Shown: positions 26,362 through 34,301 of the stretch, piece after piece | Numbering within the stretch: position 1 is the stretch's first letter | How the letters are laid out: the number at the start of each line of letters is the position of its first letter | DNA from: Gammaproteobacteria bacterium | GTDB taxonomy: Bacteria; Pseudomonadota; Gammaproteobacteria; SZUA-229 | DNA: 64,000 nucleotides | NCBI GenBank assembly: GCA_026195255.1 | Contig: JAPHSS010000015.1 | Location: forward strand, 124,001 to 188,000 | Reading direction: 5' to 3' | Translations under genes and position numbers: made by a program | Notes under the pieces: generated by a model | Told to the model about the DNA's origin: nothing | What the model saw: only the letters and a program-made list of their open reading frames with translations | Databases searched by the model: none

Positions 26362-27168
26362 TTATGCTTCTTCAGCTTTCGGTTCGCGAGAAGCCACTAA
26401 CTCTGGGTAGTTTTCACGCGTTTCATCAAGTGGTTTAGCCCAGTCAGCGATATGACGTTTCTCGCGAGGGTTATCAACCTGATTACGTGTTGGCGCAAAA
26501 AATACACCTGGAATATGTAATAACTTACTAATAGGCAATACAAGACCTAGAATAGCCACCAGGACAAGGTGCGCTATAAGCACAGTGTCTTCAGGTAGAT
26601 CCTGAAGGTTGAAGCTTAATATGCCTAACATGAACAGCTTAACTTGCACGATATCTACACTAAATCCGGATACAAAACTCATTAGGAATCCGCTAAACGC
26701 GATAGCCATAATTAACACTAACATCAGGTAGTCAGAAGGTGCAGAGATATAACGCACACGTGCAACAAGGAAGCGACGAGCTAATAAACCGCCTAAGCCA
26801 ATGAGCATTCCAAAAGCTGCATATTGGCCAGCAAGCTGAACAATCCATAAACTAATCACAGGCATCAAAAATCCAAACATGCCTTCAGGGTCGATGATAT
26901 AACGAAGGTGACGAACAAAGGCTAATGCAAGAGAAACGTGGAACAACCAGCCAAATAGCCATGTCCATTTGCTCGCCCGAAATAGCGCACTGAACAGGAT
27001 TACTTCTTTAGCCATTCTAACCACAACACCACCGGTGGATTTTGGCGCAGGTGTAACAGGAATTTTTAACGGAGCAGGAGTTTTGCTAAATTGAATTGCT
27101 TTTTTAATGATGCCGCCAATCATAAACAATGTGGCAAAAACTAATACCGCTGCAATTAAAGTTGACAT
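26362..27168 (-). CDS. dsrM: DsrM, cytochrome b-like membrane subunit
   Basis: 268 residues with about six transmembrane helices, NarI-like. Histidines in FHVSLALAFVRHLRY and in LIAHLVLVAIL are candidate haem b ligands. Connects DsrK to the quinone pool. Short compared with NarI fusions but normal for DsrM of sulfur oxidisers. Separated from dsrC by 391 nt carrying two repeats. Confidence 0.92.
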   Translation of the reverse strand: MSTLIAAVLVFATLFMIGGIIKKAIQFSKTPAPLKIPVTPAPKSTGGVVVRMAKEVILFSALFRASKWTWLFGWLFHVSLALAFVRHLRYIIDPEGMFGFLMPVISLWIVQLAGQYAAFGMLIGLGGLLARRFLVARVRYISAPSDYLMLVLIMAIAFSGFLMSFVSGFSVDIVQVKLFMLGILSFNLQDLPEDTVLIAHLVLVAILGLVLPISKLLHIPGVFFAPTRNQVDNPREKRHIADWAKPLDETRENYPELVASREPKAEEA

Positions 27169-27239
27169 GGTTAAGTCGTACTCCGCTACTGAAGTTTGTT
27201 AAATTATTTTAAGTTCATTACATAAGTAATTTGTTTCAT

Positions 27240-27317
27240 TGTAGGTGTCCCTTTAAGGGGCACAGCAGTCCTGCATTATCTGCTAGCTACCGATGTGCGA
27301 CTGAAGTCGCACCTACA
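27240..27317. repeat. Palindrome family E copy 2
   Basis: TGTAGGTG ... CACCTACA with an inner TGCGACTGAAGTCGCA hairpin and a second hairpin CCCTTTAAGGGG. Related in sequence to 26291-26356. In the dsrC-dsrM gap. Confidence 0.75.
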
Positions 27318-27433
27318 AGTAATGAACGGGTTGTTTTTTACTTATAAAAACCATCTCTAAAAGCGGAAAGGGCTTTTATAAATAAAAGCAGGGGAGACGA
27401 ATCTCCCCATACTTTTTTAAGCTACGTTTACAG

Positions 27434-27556
27434 TAGAATGATTCAGGTTGCCGTTGGTAGGCTGTAAATCAAGACGGGAAATGTGAGCATACAAGTGTAT
27501 GTGTCCATTTCCTAACGAAGAGTTACGGCCTGCCAGCGGTGAGCTGAATTATTCTA
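27434..27556 (-). repeat. Palindromic 3' element, family F copy 2 (after dsrC)
   Basis: The stem arms (27434-27461 and 27529-27556) pair over about 30 bp; nearly all mismatches are G:T-type on the plus strand. The core has CAAGACGGGAAAT, CATACAAGTGTATG and CATTTCCTAACGAAG, matching copies 1, 3 and 4. Begins 3 nt after the dsrC stop. It may protect the 3' end of the dsrABEFHC message. Confidence 0.85.
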
Positions 27557-27559
27557 AAA

Positions 27560-27892
27560 TTAAACGCAACCTGTTGGCTTAGGAAGACCAGCATATTTAC
27601 ATGCTTGCTTACCAGGGCCGTAAGGGAAAAGCTCGTACAAGTACTTGCTGTTACCTTTATCTTTACCAAGCTTCTTACCAATCGCTTTAGTCAGTACACG
27701 TACTGCAGGTGCGATCTGGTATTCGTCATAGTATTCACGTAAGAAGTTAAGAACTTCCCAGTGAGCTTCAGTTAATGGTTGATCTTCAAGAGCAGCCATA
27801 ACAGTTGCACATTCTGGCTCCCAAGAACCCAGGTCAACCATGTAACCTTCTTCGTCTGTTTCGAAAGTTTTACCGTTTGCTTCGAAAGGCAT
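27560..27892 (-). CDS. dsrC: DsrC, sulfur carrier with two-cysteine arm
   Basis: 110 residues. Complete DsrC: helix-rich body (PLTEAHWEVLNFLREYYDEYQIAPAVR) and C-terminal arm QACKYAGLPKPTGCV, with the two redox cysteines ten residues apart and the last one penultimate. It carries sulfur from the DsrEFH/TusA relay to DsrAB as a trisulfide and is regenerated by DsrMK. Usually the most abundant dsr transcript. The hairpin directly after the stop may be relevant to that. Confidence 0.97.
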   Translation of the reverse strand: MPFEANGKTFETDEEGYMVDLGSWEPECATVMAALEDQPLTEAHWEVLNFLREYYDEYQIAPAVRVLTKAIGKKLGKDKGNSKYLYELFPYGPGKQACKYAGLPKPTGCV

Positions 27893-27925
27893 ATCTATAC
27901 TCCTAAGTCTGAAATGTTAAACAGG

Positions 27926-28234
27926 TTATAACCAGGACTGACACGTGTCGTGCTTGGCTGTTAGTTCTACGAATCCGCTATAATCAACTACCTGAATACC
28001 ATCGATTATACGATCTTCGCTCATACCACGAGCTGCAAGATCGGGACCTAATACATAAACTGAAACATCTTTCATAACGCCTGCAACCATATCGCTATGG
28101 TCAGTACCCGCCATTGCACCTAAAGCACCATCTTCGATAAGAAGAATTGAATGGCCTTTAGCAGCCAAACGAATGCAAGATGAAAGAGAGTCACGCTCAA
28201 AAGGTGATTTATTTACTGTGTGTAAAGTTGACAT
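27926..28234 (-). CDS. dsrH: DsrH subunit of the DsrEFH sulfurtransferase
   Basis: 102 residues, TusB/DsrH family: MSTLHTVNKSPFERDSLSSCIRLAAKGHSILLIEDG with the conserved Cys ~20 region and C-terminal HDTCQSWL. Part of the heterohexamer that passes persulfide to DsrC. Spaced 13 nt after dsrF. Confidence 0.94.
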   Translation of the reverse strand: MSTLHTVNKSPFERDSLSSCIRLAAKGHSILLIEDGALGAMAGTDHSDMVAGVMKDVSVYVLGPDLAARGMSEDRIIDGIQVVDYSGFVELTAKHDTCQSWL

Positions 28235-28247
28235 ATCTCTATACCCC

Positions 28248-28652
28248 TTAGAAGCTTAAAACAACGTCTTGATCGTCAAAAACTTCAGCAAGTTCTGCTG
28301 AGCTTACTAGACGAATAGAAGGCTTTTCAGCGTAGTCGTCGTCTTCATCTTCCCAGACTAAAGGCATTAGATCATCTAATGTCAGTCCACGAGCTTCAAG
28401 AGACTCTTTTTCAACATAAAGTTTAGTAATTTCATAGTCGCCTAACGCTTTATACGTAGGAGAGAAATTCTTCATGCCAATGCCATCAGTCGATTGACCT
28501 TTTGCAATTTGGTAAACACCGTCACCAATAAATGCTAAAGATACATCCTGCTCAAAAGCAGCACCGATTAACACGACTTCTAAAGATTCAAGCGCATACA
28601 CTGTTCCGTATGGTGCTTTTCTATTAATAAACATGAATTTTTTAGTCGCCAT
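28248..28652 (-). CDS. dsrF: DsrF subunit of DsrEFH
   Basis: 134 residues, TusC/DsrF family (FMFINRKAPYGTVYALESLEVVLIGAAFEQDVSLAFIGDGVY). No catalytic cysteine expected; structural partner of DsrE. ATG at 28652 follows GGAG and overlaps nothing; the dsrE stop lies 1 nt upstream. Confidence 0.94.
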   Translation of the reverse strand: MATKKFMFINRKAPYGTVYALESLEVVLIGAAFEQDVSLAFIGDGVYQIAKGQSTDGIGMKNFSPTYKALGDYEITKLYVEKESLEARGLTLDDLMPLVWEDEDDDYAEKPSIRLVSSAELAEVFDDQDVVLSF

Positions 28653-28653
28653 C

Positions 28654-29055
28654 TTAATCTCCAAACACTAACTGACGGTCGGCAATGATGCCGCCTTCAA
28701 TTAACTGGCCTAAACCAGAAATACGGAAACCAGGAGCGATGTTATCGCCATCTAGACCCTGGCGTTTAGCTTCGTCAGCATCCATGATGCCGCGACGCTG
28801 TGCAGCAGCGATACAGATAACTAAATCTATTTCATGTGCCTCAGCCAGTTTTGACCACTCTTTCTGTATATTACGATCATCTTGAGGTGGAACTGTGTAA
28901 CGAGTACCGTTATTCACACCGTCATGATAAAAGAATACGCGAAAAATTTCATAACCTGCGTCTAACGCTGCTTTGCAAAAATGCAAAGCAGTATCAGATG
29001 CCTGATGCGTGTATGGACCTTCATTGACCATAATACTATATTTCATATCAGACAC
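28654..29055 (-). CDS. dsrE: DsrE subunit of DsrEFH, persulfide-binding
   Basis: 133 residues, TusD/DsrE family (NEGPYTHQASDTALHFCKAALDAGYEI, VPPQDDRNIQKEWSKLAEAHEIDLVICIAAAQRRG). The Cys in VICIAAAQRRGI (~81) corresponds to the active persulfide cysteine of DsrE. Absent from sulfate reducers, so it supports oxidative direction. Starts 6 nt after dsrB. Confidence 0.95.
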   Translation of the reverse strand: MSDMKYSIMVNEGPYTHQASDTALHFCKAALDAGYEIFRVFFYHDGVNNGTRYTVPPQDDRNIQKEWSKLAEAHEIDLVICIAAAQRRGIMDADEAKRQGLDGDNIAPGFRISGLGQLIEGGIIADRQLVFGD

Positions 29056-29061
29056 CTTGTT

Positions 29062-30138
29062 CTAGAAACGGATATGAGTTGAAGCATTAAGACTAGCACG
29101 AGCTCCGCGCCAGTTATCAATGTGGTACTTAGTGAACGGAAGACCTGTTAACTCGAAGAAACGAGGCCAGCCGATACGCTCAACCCACTCACCAACACGT
29201 TCCCAATCACGAGCATCTTCTTTATAACACTTAAGAATAAGCTTAACGATTGCGCCTGCTTCAGGCCAACGAGGTGGGTTGTTAGGAATTGCAGAAGCAA
29301 CCAGTTTCTGGAATGTAGGCTTGCCACGTGCATTAGAGTGGTTACCACCAACCCATACTGCAAGTTTAGAGTGCTCAGCATCGTTGATCATCATTGGAGG
29401 ACAAGGAGGGAAACATGCACCACAACAGATACATTTCTTCTCATCAACTTCTAATGAAGGTTTACCGTCAACCATTGCTGGACGAATCGCAGCTACCGGG
29501 CAACGTGCTACAACAGATGGACGCTCACAAACATTTGAAACTTGTGCGTGGTCAATCTTAGGTGGCTTAGTGTGCTGTACGTTAATCGCGATATCACCCT
29601 GACCACCACAGTTAATCTGGCAGCAAGAAGTAGTGATATGAACACGGTTAGGCATGTTCCAGTTTTTGAATTCGTCAATTAATTCATCCATCATTGACTT
29701 AACAACGCCAGATGCATCAGTACCAGGAATATCACAATGTAACCAGCCCTGTGTATGAGACAGTGATGTTACAGAGTTCTTAGTACCACCAACAACATAA
29801 CCTAGCTTTTCAACAGCTTCGATTAAAGGATCAACCTTAGCTTCGTCTGTTACATAGAATTCGATGTTAGAACGGATTGTGAAACGAATATAACCGTCTG
29901 CAAACTCATCACCAATAGATGTTAGTTCGCGAAGACTGAAAATATCAAGAATACGTTGAGTACCTACTTTAACAGTAAAGATTTCTTCACCGCTTTCAGC
30001 AACGTGGCGTAAAACACCAGGCTTAGGGTCTGTGTGGTATTTCCATAGTCCAAAGTTACGACGCATTGTTGGATGCATGTACTGGAAACCGTCTGGGCAT
30101 CCAGACTCGATGGGTGGACGCATATCTGCCATTGCCAT
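29062..30138 (-). CDS. dsrB: Reverse dissimilatory sulfite reductase beta subunit
   Basis: 358 residues. Sirohaem/[4Fe-4S] binding cysteines in TSCCQINCGG and CERPSVVARCPVAA, and an inserted ferredoxin domain CICCGACFPPCPP. With DsrA it oxidises DsrC-bound sulfur to sulfite. Start at ATG 30138 (AGGAAA site); a second ATG two codons on is possible. Preceded by an 82-nt gap containing a terminator-like hairpin. Confidence 0.97.
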   Translation of the reverse strand: MAMADMRPPIESGCPDGFQYMHPTMRRNFGLWKYHTDPKPGVLRHVAESGEEIFTVKVGTQRILDIFSLRELTSIGDEFADGYIRFTIRSNIEFYVTDEAKVDPLIEAVEKLGYVVGGTKNSVTSLSHTQGWLHCDIPGTDASGVVKSMMDELIDEFKNWNMPNRVHITTSCCQINCGGQGDIAINVQHTKPPKIDHAQVSNVCERPSVVARCPVAAIRPAMVDGKPSLEVDEKKCICCGACFPPCPPMMINDAEHSKLAVWVGGNHSNARGKPTFQKLVASAIPNNPPRWPEAGAIVKLILKCYKEDARDWERVGEWVERIGWPRFFELTGLPFTKYHIDNWRGARASLNASTHIRF

Positions 30139-30175
30139 GATTATTTCCTCAAAAAAATTAAAAATTTAAACTTAT

Positions 30176-30203
30176 AAAAATAGCCGTGAATACTCCACGG
30201 CTA
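30176..30203 (-). terminator. Terminator-like hairpin between dsrA and dsrB
   Basis: On the transcribed (minus) strand TAGCCGTG-7 nt-CACGGCTA is followed immediately by TTTTT. The 8-bp stem and U run make a textbook intrinsic terminator, 17 nt after the dsrA stop. As dsrB follows, it must be read through or act as an attenuator or stabiliser. Confidence 0.75.
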
Positions 30204-30220
30204 TCAGATTTTTACTATTA

Positions 30221-31471
30221 TTATGCTTCAGCTTTACGCTCAAACCATTTAATAGCTTCGTCGTCCCAACCGTCCATACGAACGTAAGAGCTTTGACGAG
30301 TAGAGCTAACCATGTTTGGATCAACTTCAACGTCGATACCTTCAAGGAAGTTAACCAGACCGATACGCTCGATCATTTCACCACAACGTTCGTGCTCAAG
30401 ACCATTTTCTGCCCAGAAATCAATGATTTCTTCAGCAAGCTCAACCATTTCTTCGTAATCTTCACGAGTATCAAGCTTTCTGAATGGAACAACAACAGTA
30501 CCCATAAGGTCACCGATTTTCAGTGTACGCTTACCACCGATAAGGATTGTTACACCCTTATCTAAACCAGTACGTAATGCTTTAGGCATAACGTTGATGC
30601 AGTGCATGCAACGAACACAGTTACGGTTATCAACAGCAATTGTGTCGTCATCGTTAAGTGCAAGTGCCTGAGTCGGGCAACGAGTAATTACGTTATCAAT
30701 GATGTATTGACGGCCTTTAGCTTCAACATATTTCTTGAATTCAGCCTGGTCAACACGCATATCATCACGCCATGTACCGATTACTGCAAAGTCAGCACGT
30801 TCGATTGCATTCTGACAATCGTTAGGGCAACCAGAAATTTTAAATTTGAATTTGTAAGGTAGAGCTGGACGATGAACGTCATCAGTGAAGTTGTTTACCA
30901 ACCAACGCTGAGCAGCATGCTCATTTGTATTAGACATCTCACAACGAGCAGCACCAACACAAGACATAGCAGTACGTACACAAGGACCCGCACCACCCAT
31001 ATCCCAACCGTAGTCGTTGATATCGTCGAAGAACTTCTGAGTGCCTTCTGTCGTTGTACCGATAAACATGATGTTACCAGTCTGACCGTGGAAAGTTTGT
31101 AGACCAGAGCCGTACTTTTCCCATGATGCGCCTAGCTGGTTTAGCATGTCAGTTGTGTAGTAGTTACCAGGAGTCGGTTGAATACGCATTGTATGGAATT
31201 CTTTAGACTCAGGAAATGCATCTGCCACTTCAGAGAAACGAGGAATAACACCACCGCCGTAACCGAATACAGATACCGTTCCGCCTTTCCAGTAACCCTT
31301 ACGAGTTTCATATGAATGCTCAAGCTGACCAAGTAGTGAGCTAGTTACATCTGCGATGAACTGGTTTTCATGGTTATCACGTAATGCTTTAATACCAGTG
31401 ATGAAACTAGGCCATGGGCCACTTTCAAGTTCATCAAGCATGGGTGTTTCATAAATCTTCTTTGCTGCCAT
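30221..31471 (-). CDS. dsrA: Reverse dissimilatory sulfite reductase alpha subunit
   Basis: 416 residues. Catalytic subunit with cluster/sirohaem cysteines SCVGAARCE (CX5C) and SGCPNDCQN (CX3C), and a ferredoxin domain CPTQALAL...CVRCMHC. The presence of dsrEFH, dsrL and dsrN next to it indicates the oxidative (reverse) type. First gene of the operon, with a 239-nt leader to the 7-2-7 palindrome. ATG 31471 with GGAG upstream. Confidence 0.97.
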   Translation of the reverse strand: MAAKKIYETPMLDELESGPWPSFITGIKALRDNHENQFIADVTSSLLGQLEHSYETRKGYWKGGTVSVFGYGGGVIPRFSEVADAFPESKEFHTMRIQPTPGNYYTTDMLNQLGASWEKYGSGLQTFHGQTGNIMFIGTTTEGTQKFFDDINDYGWDMGGAGPCVRTAMSCVGAARCEMSNTNEHAAQRWLVNNFTDDVHRPALPYKFKFKISGCPNDCQNAIERADFAVIGTWRDDMRVDQAEFKKYVEAKGRQYIIDNVITRCPTQALALNDDDTIAVDNRNCVRCMHCINVMPKALRTGLDKGVTILIGGKRTLKIGDLMGTVVVPFRKLDTREDYEEMVELAEEIIDFWAENGLEHERCGEMIERIGLVNFLEGIDVEVDPNMVSSTRQSSYVRMDGWDDEAIKWFERKAEA

Positions 31472-31640
31472 GGCGATCTCCGTAGTAGGGAAAGACAGTT
31501 TATTAAAAGGGGGGGCTACTGCCTGACCCTTAGCTTAAGTTTAAATGTGCGTACATGTTAAAAACACGTACATACGATTAAAAATCTTTTTGTTCTGCTT
31601 TTCTGCCGAAGCATAAAAACATCTCAAATTTAGTGCGTAT

Positions 31641-31718
31641 AGTCTAGGGCGAGTTGAGCAATCAGAACATCTATCCCTTGGGAGGGTGTATTTCATTCTG
31701 TCTATCCCAAATGGGATA
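31641..31718 (-). promoter_or_regulatory. dsrA promoter region with GGGATA-type palindromes
   Basis: Two palindromes: a perfect 7-2-7 repeat TATCCCA-AA-TGGGATA at 31703-31718, and CCCTCCC-AA-GGGATA (minus strand) at 31672-31687. A -10-like TAGACT lies at 31646-31641, 25 nt beyond. The second palindrome recurs nearly unchanged in front of the 40889-41083 gene. The rest of the dsrA/32-kb divergent gap (31472-31997) shows no gene. Confidence 0.65.
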
Positions 31719-31997
31719 TTACCGCTCGTCGCCTTTGCCAGTAATGGCCCTACACACCACATAAAAAATCGGTGCAATAATATAGCACAAAAATTAACTG
31801 TTTCGTTAATCCAAGTATAAATTTTTTTTCTGACAACGCTCTTACAATGTTTCGCCGTGTACTAAAGCTGTATTAGCATGTACTGAAATACACTTTAAAT
31901 TACTATTTTAAATTGTCTTAACATGCCAATAGTGGGTATTGCCAGACTCTTAATATACTCTGATACTATATATATGTTTATTTGAGACTAATGTGTT

Positions 31998-32888
31998 GTG
32001 AATTTTAACCCACTTGATTTAGGTGATATCACTGGATACCAGAAATGGCGAGAGCAAAAAGTTCGACTTTATGATAAAGCCGCGCACCTGAATGTGATAG
32101 ATATAAAAGGAGATAAACTCACGAAGGCAGAGCTGAGTAATTTAAAGTCCGCCTGTGATCGTTTTAATTACTCTATTTATAGAATGCAGAAACCCGAGCT
32201 GGGCTCAAAACAATTCGTACATGAAACCGGATTATTGTTAGGGCTTAAGCGACTTGATGGGAATTTGTGCTCTGATGAAGATAATATTACTTCTATACAG
32301 GTAATGAGTAGTGGTCGTCATTCAGTTTATATACCTTATACCGATAAGAAGCTGACCTGGCATACGGATGGTTATTACAATGCTGATGACAGGACGATCC
32401 GTGCCATGATATTACATTGTGTCAGGCCAGCTCGGACTGGCGGTGAGAACCTGATGTTAGATCATGAAATGGCCTATATTCAGCTGCGTGATGAAAACCC
32501 CCTATATATAGAAGCATTCACACAGGCAAATGTTTTAACGATACCGCCTAATATCGAAAATGGTAAAGAAATACGTGCTGCCAAAACAGGTCCGGTATTT
32601 TCAGTGGACCCAATAAGTCATACTTTACATATGCGCTTTTCTGCACGCACCAGAAATATAGAGTGGAAAGACGATTCATTAACAGAGGATGCGGTTGCCT
32701 GTATGAGGGGTTTATTAAATGAAAATAACCCTTATGTTATTAGTTATAGAATGCAGGCAGGTGAAGGTATAATTGCCAATAATGTATTACATAACCGTAC
32801 GGCCTTTACTGACGGTGAAGAAAAACGTCTGTTATATCGAGCGCGATACTATGACAGGGTTGATGAAGTCGTAAGTCGTAAGTCTTAA
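31998..32888 (+). CDS. TauD/TfdA-family Fe(II)/2-oxoglutarate dioxygenase
   Basis: 296 residues. Iron ligands visible: HTD in LTWHTDGYYN (~113-115) and distal His in NNVLHNRTAF (~272), followed by an Arg in RARYYDRV for 2-oxoglutarate. Substrate unknown; taurine is not supported by any transport or sulfonate genes nearby. The start is GTG at 31998. Divergent from dsrA. The last residues (VVSRKS and stop) lie inside a family B repeat, so the C-terminus has been rewritten by a repeat. Confidence 0.82.
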   Translation: MNFNPLDLGDITGYQKWREQKVRLYDKAAHLNVIDIKGDKLTKAELSNLKSACDRFNYSIYRMQKPELGSKQFVHETGLLLGLKRLDGNLCSDEDNITSIQVMSSGRHSVYIPYTDKKLTWHTDGYYNADDRTIRAMILHCVRPARTGGENLMLDHEMAYIQLRDENPLYIEAFTQANVLTIPPNIENGKEIRAAKTGPVFSVDPISHTLHMRFSARTRNIEWKDDSLTEDAVACMRGLLNENNPYVISYRMQAGEGIIANNVLHNRTAFTDGEEKRLLYRARYYDRVDEVVSRKS

Positions 32889-32891
32889 GTC
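32866..32891 (+). repeat. Family B heptad repeat (single arm) overlapping a stop codon
   Basis: Four AAGTC units at exact 7-nt spacing (32866, 32873, 32880, 32887). The TAA of the dioxygenase gene is inside. A lone GACTT at about 32937 may be the remnant of the second arm. Confidence 0.75.
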
Positions 32892-32973
32892 AACAATGCG
32901 CCTGGTCATCCTCTCATGCCGTGTCGGAGATTCAGTGACTTAAAGGCTGGAATGAAAAATTAAGAGAATTTGC

Positions 32974-33165
32974 ATGATTTATTTAAGTGACATATTAACT
33001 CAGGAACATGAGCTGGAAACTTTTGAAGGTTTACTGGAGATAGTAAGACAAAAGGCCCGGGATGGTGAAATACATCTGGACGTGGATATAAAACCTCCAT
33101 ATAACGATGCACCGAAGGACTGGCAAAATCAGGTGGAAATGGCCTTTACCTTTCCCAATAGATAA
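32974..33165 (+). CDS. Small acidic hypothetical protein
   Basis: 63 residues (MIYLSDILTQEHELETFEGLLEI at the N-terminus in part), soluble, no known motif. A weak site (AAGAGAA) precedes the ATG. Placed between the dioxygenase and the Cas6-like gene on the same strand, 76 nt before the latter. I do not recognise it; coding status is supported only by the start context and the codon pattern. Confidence 0.5.
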   Translation: MIYLSDILTQEHELETFEGLLEIVRQKARDGEIHLDVDIKPPYNDAPKDWQNQVEMAFTFPNR

Positions 33166-33241
33166 CTAATTTTCATTGTAATATTTTTACTATTGTATTT
33201 TATAAATAACTAACTAATTGTTTTTAGAGAGAATTTAAGTC

Positions 33242-33955
33242 ATGTTATGGCAAGAAAATAAAAAAGCAGAACCCTATTCAGTGCCAGACACCGTTGCTGA
33301 CCTGTCGTTTAAGCTTATTAGTGAGAAGGTGCCTCTGGATCATGCACAGCAATTATCTGATGAAATTCAGAGAATATTACCGTGGATAGCAGATGAGCCT
33401 CAGGCAGGTGTACATATGATTCATGGTGCTGCCACAGGTAATGGCTGGAATAGACCTGAAGATGATTGTGAAGATGCCTGTATTTACCTTTCAAAGCGCT
33501 CAAGAATGCAAATTCGCATGCCTAAAACACGTTATGAGGACATGAATGAGCTAATAGGCAAAACGATACGTTTAAACGGGCACGAGGTAATGTTTGGCGA
33601 ATACCAGGTAAAACCATTCACCCCGTTGAGTACGTTGTTTTGTCGATACGTGATTATCGGAGACAATGAAACCGAAGATCAGTTTGTTTCTAGAGTAGAA
33701 GCTGATATGAAATCAATGGGAATTAATTTAACCAAAGCGCTGTGTGGTATGGAACATACGTTTAATATGGCAGATGGCCCCACTAAAACCGTGAGTATTA
33801 TGGTAGCGGATTTAGACCCTGAAGATGCGGTGACGTTACAGGTAAATGGTATAGGTGAGGGCAGAAAAGCAGGTTTTGGTTTGTTTTTAGCCCATAAAGG
33901 CATAAATGCAGTAGGTGATATGTCTGATATGCAACATTTTGATGGAACTAAATAG
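33242..33955 (+). CDS. Orphan Cas6/Cmx6-like RAMP protein
   Basis: 237 residues. Resembles the Cas6 variant Cmx6 of the type I-MYXAN label: LSFKLISEKVPLDHAQQLSDEI at the start of a ferredoxin fold, HMIHGAATGNGWNRPED, YLSKRSRMQIRMPK, TPLSTLFCRYV, and a C-terminal glycine-rich RAMP loop GIGEGRKAGFGLF followed by AHKGI. The loop fits the Cas6 pattern GhGxxxxxGxG. Candidate catalytic His are at ~58 and ~61. No cas1, cas2, cas3, cas5, cas7 or repeat array is present within the window. Cas6 proteins cut RNA at hairpins, so another RNA substrate is possible. Start ATG at 33242 behind AGAGAG. Confidence 0.72.
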   Translation: MLWQENKKAEPYSVPDTVADLSFKLISEKVPLDHAQQLSDEIQRILPWIADEPQAGVHMIHGAATGNGWNRPEDDCEDACIYLSKRSRMQIRMPKTRYEDMNELIGKTIRLNGHEVMFGEYQVKPFTPLSTLFCRYVIIGDNETEDQFVSRVEADMKSMGINLTKALCGMEHTFNMADGPTKTVSIMVADLDPEDAVTLQVNGIGEGRKAGFGLFLAHKGINAVGDMSDMQHFDGTK

Positions 33956-33984
33956 TAACATTATTTACTTTTGATGGTATCAAA

Positions 33985-34155
33985 ACAGGGGTCAGAGCCG
34001 GAAAACACCGGGTCTGAGCCCAATGGATATGTTCAATAGCTGTAATTAAACTGCTTAGGCGCATCTCCATCGGGGAAAGGTCGCTGCTTTTTGCGCCCTG
34101 TCCCCGAGTATGAATCATACGCGGGTGTCGTTCTACGGAGTATGTCAAGCTAGCG
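33985..34155. repeat. Family C repeat copy 2 with adjoining palindrome
   Basis: TCCATCGGGGAAAGGTCG...GCGCCCTGTCCCC at 34066-34105 matches the ends of the longer copies. Directly upstream GGGTCAGAGCCGG / CCGGGTCTGAGCCC (33990-34020) forms another palindrome. Some of the 34106-34155 stretch resembles the inner part of copies 3 and 4. Confidence 0.6.
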
Positions 34156-34198
34156 AGAATTCGTTCTTATGATTTATGCGACTTATCCTGATATATAT

Positions 34199-34237
34199 CT
34201 AATGGGATAATCGACTTTTTAAATTTTTTAACATAAA
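34199..34237 (+). promoter_or_regulatory. CTAATGGGATA motif and -10 before the DsrC-like gene
   Basis: CTAATGGGATA at 34199-34209 is followed after 22 nt by CATAAA (34232-34237), a -10-like hexamer (four of six). Same motif and spacing as at 34801-34842 and 41197-41230, and similar to the dsrA promoter. Confidence 0.55.
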
Positions 34238-34301
34238 GTACCCAGCCATTATTTTACGCATTTTACAAATTTAACAAATTAATTAAAATTGAGGCAATAT
34301 C

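Noticed and set aside
31998-32888. Taurine dioxygenase for sulfonate use
   Set aside because: TauD-type iron site is present but no sulfonate transporter or partner gene is nearby; only the broad family is claimed.
33166-34301. CRISPR array next to the Cas6-like gene
   Set aside because: No evenly spaced direct repeats with unique spacers were found on either side; the repeats there are family C inverted elements.
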